Assembly (NCBI GenBank): GCA_028278125.1
Contig: JANQEY010000159.1
Coordinates: 1-58,508 of the forward strand
Origin: a bacterium
GTDB taxonomy: Bacteria; Electryoneota; Electryoneia; Electryoneales; Electryoneaceae
Direction of reading: 5' to 3'
Length of the DNA: 58,508 nucleotides
Shown: in pieces, positions 9,074-17,900 of the stretch
How the letters are laid out: each line of letters starts with the position of its first letter
Numbering within the stretch: position 1 is the stretch's first letter
Program-made: the position numbers and the translations under genes
Notes under the pieces: generated by a model
What the model saw: only the letters and a program-made list of their open reading frames with translations
Databases searched by the model: none
What the model was told of the DNA's origin: nothing

Positions 9074-10297
9074 ATGAGCGTTCGAATCCAGAATAATGTT
9101 TTATCCCTCACCGCCAGGAGGCACCTGCAGGGATCTTTAAGCGGTATCAGCGATTCCGTGCGCCGTTTATCCAGCGGAGAACGTTTAAACCTGGCGTCAG
9201 ATGATCCGGCGGCATTAAATATCTCTGAACGGTTCCGGGCACAAATTGCCTCAATACAGCAGGCCGAACGTAATGCGCAGACCGCAATCAACCTGATCCA
9301 GACAGCGGATGGAGCCTTACAGGTTATTGACGAAAAATTAATCCGGATGCGCAGCCTTGCAGTACAGGCATCTAATGGTATCCTCAGTGACGACGACCGC
9401 CGTGCTCTTCAACTAGAATTCGATAATCTTCGCAGCGAAATAAGCCGGATCGCTAATTCTACCAACTATAACGGATTTTACCCGATAAGCCCCGGTCTTG
9501 TAGAAAGGGCTCCCTCAATAGAGGCAGCAGGAAATATTACCGTAAATACAACTCCTGTTGACTTAACGCTATGGGATAACGGAGTTTTTGATGGTGATAT
9601 GGTCAGGCTTGAATTAAACGGTGAAGTAGTTGAAGAGAGTATTACCCTGCAAACGCCTCCCGGTACAACAATTCAGCTAGGCCTTCTGACTGGTGACAAC
9701 CAACTTGAAATAACCGCCTTGAATGAGGGTGATCTCCCTCCCAATACAGCGACCTTCAGGGTCAGTGATGTTGTTGATGGTCCACAGCAGCAACGATGGG
9801 GACTAAATTCTGGAGAAAGTATCGTTTATAACCTGCACCTTGACCAGGCAGCGGAAGAAGAAATTGAAGCGGAACCAGAACCTCCGCCGCTTCCTGAACC
9901 GATTAAATTCCATATCGGCACTGAAAACGTTCGTGATGTAGACTATTATTATGTGGACAGGCAAAATGCTACAGCCGAAGCCCTCGGTCTCCTTGATATT
10001 GACCTTTTAACTACAACTGCCGCCCAGGCTGCGATTGGACGTATTGATGCTGCAATCGTGAGCAAGGATGATGTGCGTACACGATTGGGGTCATACGTAA
10101 ATCGTCTGCAGAATACTATCCTCAACCTGGGAATTTCCCTCGAAAGCTCGGTCAAAGCCGAATCGCAGATTCGTGATACTGACATCGCCGAGGAGATGAC
10201 AAACTTCACGCGTTCACAGATACTCGCACAAACAGGACTGGCGATGGTAACCCAGGCGAACATGATTCCAAATATGGTGGCGCAGTTGCTGGGGTAA
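9074..10297 (+). CDS. fliC: Flagellin
   Basis: The 407-residue protein has the conserved flagellin D0/D1 ends. The N-terminus shows RIQNNVLSLTARRHLQ, RLSSGERLNLASDDPAAL and ERNAQTAINLIQTADGAL (residues 1-135). The C-terminus shows SYVNRLQNTILNL, AESQIRDTDIAEEMTNFTRS and QILAQTGLAMVTQANMIPNMVAQLLG (about 310-407). The variable centre is short and includes an acidic proline-rich stretch (EEEIEAEPEPPPLPEP) near residues 258-273, unusual for a surface loop. The gene is driven by the sigma-28 promoter upstream and stands alone; no other flagellar gene is in the window. It ends 2 bases before the convergent secreted-protein gene, with no visible terminator between them. Confidence 0.96.
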   Translation: MSVRIQNNVLSLTARRHLQGSLSGISDSVRRLSSGERLNLASDDPAALNISERFRAQIASIQQAERNAQTAINLIQTADGALQVIDEKLIRMRSLAVQASNGILSDDDRRALQLEFDNLRSEISRIANSTNYNGFYPISPGLVERAPSIEAAGNITVNTTPVDLTLWDNGVFDGDMVRLELNGEVVEESITLQTPPGTTIQLGLLTGDNQLEITALNEGDLPPNTATFRVSDVVDGPQQQRWGLNSGESIVYNLHLDQAAEEEIEAEPEPPPLPEPIKFHIGTENVRDVDYYYVDRQNATAEALGLLDIDLLTTTAAQAAIGRIDAAIVSKDDVRTRLGSYVNRLQNTILNLGISLESSVKAESQIRDTDIAEEMTNFTRSQILAQTGLAMVTQANMIPNMVAQLLG

Positions 10298-10299
10298 AT

Positions 10300-12702
10300 T
10301 CATCTTATTTGAATAAGCTTTCTTACAGTTTCAAATCCGTCAGCTCCCTGAATCCTGAAAAAATACAATCCACTTGAATATCTTTCCATTCTAAAAATAA
10401 CCTCGTGATGCCCCGCCGAATAACCTCTTTCGGGGATCACTTGAACCTCTCGTCCATGTATATTGTACACTCGAAAGCTTAGCCTGCGCGATTTATGCAG
10501 ATCGAATGGAATTATGGTTGTAGAATTGAATGGGTTGGGATAGGGTTCACCAATATTGAAGGATAAAGGATTTGAATTGTTGTTTTCTGTTACACCAGTA
10601 AATGGCTCAACTACAATCCTGATCATCCAGTCAGCATCACTATCGACCAGGTCTATTCCATCATAATTATAATGATGGTTATCTCCATATCTTCGTTCGG
10701 AGAGTACTATATGTGGAAAACCATAGTCAGCGGTCAATTCAAACCATACCCCGATAGTACCTGATAGATTTTGAAGCTCTTCCACATTGGACAAGTCTAC
10801 ATTCTGCCAGAGCGGATAGGTACTGTCCGGTTCTACGGTTACCACTTCCTGGTAGTATTCCTGGATGAATTCTCCATCAAACACATGGAGGGTATATTCA
10901 ATAGGATCCATCAGATCAGAGTTCCACATCACCCTGACAGACCTGGTATTAAATTCCGTTAATTCTTCATCGAACTGAAAAATTGTTGCCGGACCCTCGT
11001 TCCTCAAGAATCGGGATGTAGTCCATTCGGGATTACGGTCATCATACCCATATTCGTAAATTCCCTCAGGCCAGACTAATACCGTATCAATACGTGAAAT
11101 ATCGTTGTCGGGATTTTCATCTCCTGCAAGTGAATGCGATGCAAACAGTCCAAAGTAACCGGTTTCATCCGGCATCCAACCGTCAACGCCGTCATCGGGA
11201 TTGTTGTCAAGCAAACGGGTTTCGGATTCACCCGGTTCAAGGGTAAAACCGGGATCAAACTCAAATTCCTGGTCGTTGATATGCCATGACGCATCAAATG
11301 TTTCAGTGCTGTATCCAGCATTAGTAAAGGTTGCTTCCGCTGGAACAGGGTATCCTACCGATGTCGGAAAGGGTACGTAGAGGGGCTGAACCGTCACATC
11401 ATGTTCAAACAAAGACCAGGAAATCAGCTCAATATCATCGATGTATAAACCTGTACCCTCACCACCATCATCATCGTTATCGGTAATCCCAACAAAGCGG
11501 ATTTTGATCTCATCACCTGCATAAGCTGTCAGGGCGATAGTTTCAGTTCTAACGCTGTTAACTATCCCTGTCGTCCTGTGATCCCACGAATAGAGCGAGT
11601 TACCGTTACCGTCAGAAACGCCATAATCATACACCAGTTGTTCCCAATTTTCGCCACCATCCGTGGAAATATCGATCGTATAATAATCTTCCAGGGAACC
11701 ATCACCGTCGCCGTCTGAATCCGGCATGTCGCACCAGGTACGGTAGGCAAGATGTGTCCAGGGAAACATGGTCGTATCGGGGATGGCAATCGATGGTGAA
11801 ACCAGGGCGCAACGGAGACTATTACCCATCTCCATCCACCAGGCGTTTTCAGCGGAATAATATTCTTCGGTCTGGAGTTGCCAGTTGTTGCCGTTTCCTT
11901 CCTGTTCAAGAGCAATCAAGTCTTCCGGAATCGCAATATCTTCCGCGTTATTTTCCAGGAACAGGGTTTCCCCGTCTGATATAAGAATATCATCGATAAA
12001 GAATCCAAAATCGCCGGTTTCAGGGGTGGCTGTTCCCTGGTCGCTACAGAACGCAAAATTAAGACGGAAATTCTCTTCCCCGGCAAAACCTGAAAGGTCA
12101 AAGCTCACAGACCACCATTCATCAGTTCCATCATCACCGTTCCATCCGGCAATTCCCTCTCCGAGGTCGAATGTATGCCCGAATGAAAACAGGCTTGACG
12201 AACCATAAGCCGGGTCAGGATTTTCGAGGACATGAACAGTCTGCCCACCATCCGTTGTATACCAGACATTAGCTCCATCCCAACCGTCATAACCGTCGGG
12301 AGCACCAACAGGACTTTCACAATCCAGGTACATCATGAAGGTGAGCTGAAGGTCCTGCGTGGCGTCCGTCAAGTCCAGAGAAGGTGTAACAAGGTATTGC
12401 AGCCAGAGGTTTTCATAGCCCTCGATTTCGGCATCACCACACCACCATGACTGACCGTCCTGGTAAGCGTTAAACCCGTCTGGGTGCCATTTCGCGCCGG
12501 TAGCAGTAAGATCCACGGTAGTCCATTCCGGTTCACCCTCAAAATCGTCCAGCCAGGTAGATACCTCCTCATCAAGTTCGTTTAGATGGACCTGTTTAAT
12601 CGGCCAATCCTTTTGGACAGACTCGGTGACGCTGGGACTACTGAACGCTAGTTGAGCCAAGAGTAAGCATAATGCGCAACCGGTAAAGATGGTAAGCTTC
12701 AT
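10300..12702 (-). CDS. Secreted protein with type IX-like C-terminal sorting domain and lectin-like beta domains
   Basis: The 800-residue protein starts with a signal peptide (MKLTIFTGCALCLLLAQLAF) behind an AGGGAC ribosome binding site. The body contains two jelly-roll/MAM-like modules, each ending in the FFIDDILI or LYIDDIEL signature and containing STDGGENWEQ-type motifs, followed by a CARDB-like region around residues 440-540. The last ~80 residues form the sorting domain: YPNPFNSTTIIPF, VYNIHGREV and SSGLYFFRI. Such proteins are exported and either anchored on the surface or released. No enzymatic motif is visible, so adhesion or carbohydrate binding is the most I would infer. Confidence 0.82.
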   Translation of the reverse strand: MKLTIFTGCALCLLLAQLAFSSPSVTESVQKDWPIKQVHLNELDEEVSTWLDDFEGEPEWTTVDLTATGAKWHPDGFNAYQDGQSWWCGDAEIEGYENLWLQYLVTPSLDLTDATQDLQLTFMMYLDCESPVGAPDGYDGWDGANVWYTTDGGQTVHVLENPDPAYGSSSLFSFGHTFDLGEGIAGWNGDDGTDEWWSVSFDLSGFAGEENFRLNFAFCSDQGTATPETGDFGFFIDDILISDGETLFLENNAEDIAIPEDLIALEQEGNGNNWQLQTEEYYSAENAWWMEMGNSLRCALVSPSIAIPDTTMFPWTHLAYRTWCDMPDSDGDGDGSLEDYYTIDISTDGGENWEQLVYDYGVSDGNGNSLYSWDHRTTGIVNSVRTETIALTAYAGDEIKIRFVGITDNDDDGGEGTGLYIDDIELISWSLFEHDVTVQPLYVPFPTSVGYPVPAEATFTNAGYSTETFDASWHINDQEFEFDPGFTLEPGESETRLLDNNPDDGVDGWMPDETGYFGLFASHSLAGDENPDNDISRIDTVLVWPEGIYEYGYDDRNPEWTTSRFLRNEGPATIFQFDEELTEFNTRSVRVMWNSDLMDPIEYTLHVFDGEFIQEYYQEVVTVEPDSTYPLWQNVDLSNVEELQNLSGTIGVWFELTADYGFPHIVLSERRYGDNHHYNYDGIDLVDSDADWMIRIVVEPFTGVTENNNSNPLSFNIGEPYPNPFNSTTIIPFDLHKSRRLSFRVYNIHGREVQVIPERGYSAGHHEVIFRMERYSSGLYFFRIQGADGFETVRKLIQIR

Positions 12703-12770
12703 TTTATATGTCCCTGAAAACTAATACCTGTTCAAATTCTCTACACCCTGGAACATCTTTGCAAGGCATG

Positions 12771-12821
12771 AAGCAATCTGTCGGTATTAATGTGATTGCC
12801 GCACTTCGTTCGCAATGACGA
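12771..12821. repeat. Dispersed intergenic repeat, family 3 (GCAATGACG type)
   Basis: The stretch runs from AGCAATCTGTCGG through TGTGATTGCCGCACTTCG to TTCGCAATGACG. Very similar noncoding palindromic elements containing GATTGC...TCGCAATGACG are widespread in many bacterial genomes. Only one copy is in this window. It lies between two minus-strand genes for secreted proteins. Confidence 0.5.
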
Positions 12822-12931
12822 GTACTCAACCCGAATTTAGACAGGTGCTAATATAATCCTTTACAATAATATAACATCGCCGGATTCCGATTATATAGAA
12901 CCCGGCGAAGTATTTATAAACATTTAAGCAG

Positions 12932-14578
12932 CTATTTCACCAGTACGAGTTTCCTGGTGTCGTGATACTCACCGGCTTTCGTCTGGAGGAAATAGATACC
13001 GGACGCCCATTGCGAGCCGTCTATATGGAATGAATGATAACCAGCGTTCAGTTTTTCCTTCGCTATCTTATGAACCTGTTGACCTAACAGGTTATATACC
13101 TTGATATCCATGTTTGCTGCTTTTGGCAAAGCTACTTTAATCGTAGTTACAGGATTAAATGGATTAGGGTAAGCCTGGATTGATATACTTTTATTTGCGG
13201 TGTCTGTTGATGTGATATTTGTCTGATTGTGATTGTTATGAAATCCAACTAAACCTTGCCCCAGTGTCGAATCGGGATCAGTAGTATATAGCATCAGGTT
13301 AGTATATCGTCGAAGAGAGTCATCATCAGCTGAATCCAACGTATACACTAGAGCAATTCGTAACTCATCTTGGTATGATACTGAAGAAAGAATTGGGTAA
13401 GGACCATCAGGTTCTTCATTCGCTAGTATTTGATTGGGTTCTTGTTCCCATTCAATGGTGCCGGTTCTGATAATACCGTGAAAAATACCGCTTTGATCTT
13501 CACCGGCATCAACACAGTATATAACATGTAAACGATCTAATGGATCTTTAACCAGGTTTGCTTTATCGAAAGCGGGTGGACATTCTTCAGCTATCAATAA
13601 CTCATCAAATGTCAGGTCAGGGTATAGAGCTAAAAGCATTATGTCGCCTGGTCCAAATACAGCTTCGTGGCGATAAAAGAGAAGGTAAATTGTGCCATTT
13701 GATATCTGAACAAAACCATTGTCAGCAACAACATTATCGCCATAGATATTTTCTGGTGTTGCTGTGAATGGTTCGCCAACTGTCTCCATGTCCCAATTTA
13801 GTATAGATATAAATGTTTTGACATGAAGTCCTCCATTAAAACCCTTCCCATAGGTCAATAGCAATGTGTTATCATTTCCAATAATTACGTCAGATCTCCA
13901 CAAATCACCCGTGTTGGAAATATTTCCTTCGTCCAGGATTGCAGTAAAATCTTCATTAATCAAAAACCAGCCTAGTGAATCCGGTTGATCTGCGTTATAG
14001 CCACGGTTTCCGTAGAAAGCTAAGGGTAGGTCCTCGGGAGTTCTTATAAAATCAAAAGATTGGCTATCAAAAGCCTGAGGACCTACTCCATCAAGCATTG
14101 GCCAATGACCAGGTTCCACTTCACCAAATTCTGTAAGTCTATACCCATTTATTCCCCACCACCCAAGTCCGAAAACAAGCATATTTGAAGTTGAATCCGG
14201 TGAATAAAAACCAAACTTATTATAATGATTAGCTACATAATGTCGTCTTCTTTTTGTAATCGTATTGCCGTACCGATCAAATGATGAGAAGAGGCCGATT
14301 CTGTGGAATGTATGATTAAGACCTGTTCTGCAGAAAAATTGAATATCACCAGATTCTAACCTGGATATCTTTTGTTGAGTCCTTCCTCCTTCGAAAGTGG
14401 TCGTGTAAAATAGTTCTATCGGTTCCGACCAGTGGATTCCGGTTGTATCATAAGCAGTTATTACGCTGTCCGGATTTCCTGAAGAGAATGAAAGCGATGG
14501 AATAAACAAAACAAGTAACAGCAGTATCTGGATGGGATACTTAAATAAAGGCGGGGAATATTTTAATAGTTTGCGCAT
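12932..14578 (-). CDS. Secreted protein with type IX-like C-terminal sorting domain
   Basis: The protein is about 548 residues from the ATG at 14578; a GTG at 14587 is an in-frame alternative, and neither has a strong ribosome binding site. A hydrophobic signal segment (QILLLLVLFIPSLSF) is followed by a body that reads like a beta-propeller (repeated short strands with W and G, e.g. DRLHVIYCVDAGED), similar to sialidase-like folds, but no catalytic motif is clear. The C-terminus has YPNPFNPVTTIKVALP, VYNLLGQQV and SGIYFLQTK, the sorting domain. It is one of four adjacent minus-strand genes of this type, each with its own spacer. Confidence 0.8.
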   Translation of the reverse strand: MRKLLKYSPPLFKYPIQILLLLVLFIPSLSFSSGNPDSVITAYDTTGIHWSEPIELFYTTTFEGGRTQQKISRLESGDIQFFCRTGLNHTFHRIGLFSSFDRYGNTITKRRRHYVANHYNKFGFYSPDSTSNMLVFGLGWWGINGYRLTEFGEVEPGHWPMLDGVGPQAFDSQSFDFIRTPEDLPLAFYGNRGYNADQPDSLGWFLINEDFTAILDEGNISNTGDLWRSDVIIGNDNTLLLTYGKGFNGGLHVKTFISILNWDMETVGEPFTATPENIYGDNVVADNGFVQISNGTIYLLFYRHEAVFGPGDIMLLALYPDLTFDELLIAEECPPAFDKANLVKDPLDRLHVIYCVDAGEDQSGIFHGIIRTGTIEWEQEPNQILANEEPDGPYPILSSVSYQDELRIALVYTLDSADDDSLRRYTNLMLYTTDPDSTLGQGLVGFHNNHNQTNITSTDTANKSISIQAYPNPFNPVTTIKVALPKAANMDIKVYNLLGQQVHKIAKEKLNAGYHSFHIDGSQWASGIYFLQTKAGEYHDTRKLVLVK

Positions 14579-14736
14579 CACGATCACCGTTCAAAGTAAT
14601 GGCAATTAGTTTAAACTATATAGAACGAACAAAAGTGTCAAGTGCTGAAAGAATCAGCATATTTTAGATAGTAGATTATTTTACCTTTTAAAAGAAAAGC
14701 ATCCAAGTTGTTGATCAAAATCTTATAAACAAACGA

Positions 14737-14790
14737 CACTGGATCCCGCCTTACTCACTGGCGGACAAGCCCCGCTTGCGCGGGGACGAC
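14737..14790. repeat. Dispersed intergenic repeat, family 2, copy 2
   Basis: The element begins CACTGGATCCCGCC and ends GCTTGCGCGGGGACGAC. It shares both ends with the copies at 3909-3940, 37726-37757 and 37944-38029, but has a longer centre. Confidence 0.7.
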
Positions 14791-14843
14791 AACTCCTTAC
14801 ACCCGGTTATTTAGCTTTACATGCAAATTATTCTAATCCACGT

Positions 14844-14877
14844 AAAAAACCCCGATCCCGACTAATCGGGACCGAGG
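14844..14877 (-). terminator. Rho-independent terminator of the 1.5-kaa repeat protein gene
   Basis: On the minus strand a 12-bp stem (arms 14866-14877 and 14850-14861, with two G-T pairs) closes a 4-base loop and is followed by six T residues (14844-14849). It lies 28 bases after the stop of the gene at 14905. Confidence 0.9.
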
Positions 14878-14904
14878 TCATGTATGTCAAATATTTTGGA
14901 ATCT

Positions 14905-17900
14905 TTATTTCACGTACATCATCTTATGTACCGCGCTCCAGCCGGTTGCTGAGGCTGCACGGAGGAAGTAGATACCAGACGGGCCGGTCGCTCTCCAGGA
15001 GAAGCGGTGGTAACCGGGCTGCAGCGCATTGTTGTTCAATACCGCTACCTGGCGTCCCAGGATATCGTAAACCTCGGCATGGACAACCGCGGCTGTGGGA
15101 ACAGCAAGCACAACCTGGACTGTCGGGTTAAACGGATTCGGGAAGATACCCGCGACATTCCATTTCGTCGGAACACCGGTAAACTGGTTTTCGTAAACCA
15201 GGGTATTCGGCTGGTAGGTCAGGGTGAAGTGTTCATCACATTCCACCTGGTCATCACCCGAAACTGCCACTACCCACCAATCACCTGAAACAACATCGTT
15301 CCAGTAAGTTGTTTCAAGAAGTAAGGGGATATTCACCGTGTATGTCTCTTCCTCAACACCTTCAACCATCAGGGTTGTATCAATGTTGGTATCACCGTCA
15401 TCAAGTACCAGGTTGAGGTAGAAAGTATAGGTTACAACATCGCCCGGGTCCGGATCGGTTGATTCTTCCCAGGTGAACTCCTGGTCAAATGGATCCTCCA
15501 GGGTAATATCAGCACCGGTTTCCGGTGTCATCAGGGTAAATGGCGTTGGCGGGTCAGGTTCATTGACCGTAAACGACCAACCCATATCACCCGGATCAGC
15601 CCATGTTTCCATGTCAAATGTATCAGAAGCCTTCACACGCCAGTAGACGTCCATCTCATCAAAGTTCGCGTATAGATCGGTCACGGTATGCGAATTGGCC
15701 ATTGTTGTAAACTCATTTACATCAATATCGAAGTTGCTGTCAGTTGACCACTGAAGGGTGTATGTAACTACATCACCATCATCTGGATCTGTTGAAACAC
15801 CCCACGACAATTCAACTTCATCTTCAGTGATCGTAGATTCGTCTTCCGGGCCGGTCAGTGCAAATGCTCCCGGTGCTTCAGGAATATAAACGTCAACCGT
15901 CCAGGTTTCCGTTGACCAGGTACCGACGGTGTTGCTGTCCTGCGCCCTGACTTTCCAGTAGTAGGTTTCCTCGTCCAGCATCGCCGCGAGATCATACTCG
16001 GTGCCTTCAGTTACTTCGGCAGAGTCGAGGTTCAAGGAGAAGTCGGCATCAGTCGCCCACCAGACCCAATATGCTTCTATATCATCATCCGGATCAGCTT
16101 CCGCAGCTGCTTCCCAGGTGAGGGTAGTGTCACCTGTCCAGGTAACTGAACCGTCCGCAGGGGTAAGCAGGCTGAATGCGTTAGGAGCATTGGGAATATA
16201 GACATCAAATGACCATCCGTCTTCACCCGGTGATGCCCAGGTTTCGAGGTCGTAAGTATCAACTGCTTTTACACGCCAGTATAGCGTTATATCATCGGGC
16301 AATTCGTCAAGCTCGTTGTTGCCTGGGGGCATGTCGCCAAGGCCTACCTTAACAGAATTGACTTTACCACCGGGAACTTCCGGTAGATCATCGTTACCGT
16401 TCCTGATTCCACCGATACCTGCTAGTGCGTCTTCGAGGTCGGTAATCAGATATTCTGTTTCAACTGTTGTCGCCTGGTAATATGGATCAAACTCTTCGTC
16501 TATTGACCAATGGAGATGGTATGTTAACTGGTCACCGGGATCGGGATCGGTTGTTGCTGTCCAGGTGACGTTCACTTCATCTGTGTTTTCTACACTGCCA
16601 TCTACTGGTGAAACCAGCTCAAAACCGTCAGCTTCAGGCGGTTCAGGCTGGAAGACAAGGATAGTCCAGGTTTCCGTTGACCAGGTACCGTTTGTGTTAC
16701 CGTCCTGGGCACGAACCTTCCAGTAATATGTCATATCATCAATCATGCCGGTTAAATCATGGCTTGTACCATCGGTGACTTCTACTGAATCAAGGTTCTG
16801 GGTAAATCCGGCGTCAGTTGCCCACCAAACCCAATACGAATCAACCTGGTCATCGGGATCCGCTTCAGTTGCCACTTCCCAGGTCAGGGTTGTGTCACCT
16901 GAAACACAAACGGAAGCATCGGCGGGACCTAACAGGCTGAAGGGATCCGGTGGATCGATAATATAGATGGAGAATCGCCTGCCGGTAATTCCCGGGTTAG
17001 CCCAGGTTTCAAGACCGTAACTGTCAATTGCCTTCACACGCCAGTATATCGTTATATCATCAGGAAGTTCGTCCAGCTCCCCACCACCAAGCACCATATC
17101 GGCAAGGTCGGTGATAGCGTAAGTTGTAACATCCGTTTGCGCGGTATAGAAGACACCCAACGGATCATCAGTCCACTCGACCTGGTAAGTAATTTCATCA
17201 CCGGGGTCCGGGTCTGTTGATGCTGTCCAGAAAACATTAACCGTATCATCATCAACTACTGCAAAATCAGCAGGAAGGAACAGGCTGAATGTTCCCGGTG
17301 GTTCGATTTCAAACACTTCGAAAGTCCAGGTCACAGACCAGGTTCCGATCGTATGGGAGTCCTGGGCACGTACCTTCCACCAGTAAGTTGTTTCGTCAAT
17401 CAGGTTGGACAAGTCAAGTGTAGTGTCACCACCTGCAACCGCTGCCGAGTCAAGGTTCTGGGTAAAGCCGGCGTTGGTTGCCCACCAGACATGGTAAGTT
17501 ATCGGATCAGCCGGATCTGGATCGGTTGTAGATTCCCAGACCAGGGTTGTGTCGCCGCTATAACAGGTAGCGCCATTGGCCGGGCTTAAGAGGTTAAAAG
17601 CACTCGGGGCAACACCTGTTAAAGTGAAATCCTGGGTGGTTGTGAGACCACTCTGGACATTAACGTTTTGTGCGGTTTCTGTGCTGAATCCAAGTAATGT
17701 AGCGGTAACATCATAGAAATTTTCACCGAGGTCCTCTACCAGGTAATCACCATTGACATCAGTAGATTCAACCTTGGTATGTGATGGTTCGCTGGCAATT
17801 GCTACTGTAATTTCCACGTTTTCAAGTGGATTGCCCTGGTCATCTTCTACGTAACCATCCAAGTCACCACCCGGATGACCAATTGTGTAAGACGTCTCAT

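Larger units (their letters stand above)
14579..14904. other. Intergenic spacer with a dispersed repeat and terminator
   Basis: This 326-base spacer between two secreted-protein genes holds the family 2 repeat at 14737-14790 and the terminator at 14844-14877. The promoter of the left-hand gene should lie near 14580-14700, but no hexamers stand out. Confidence 0.5.

Noticed and set aside
12890..12925. Hairpin CGCCGG...CCGGCG after the gene at 12932 as a terminator
   Set aside because: The loop is long and no clear T-run follows on the minus strand; the evidence is too weak to list.
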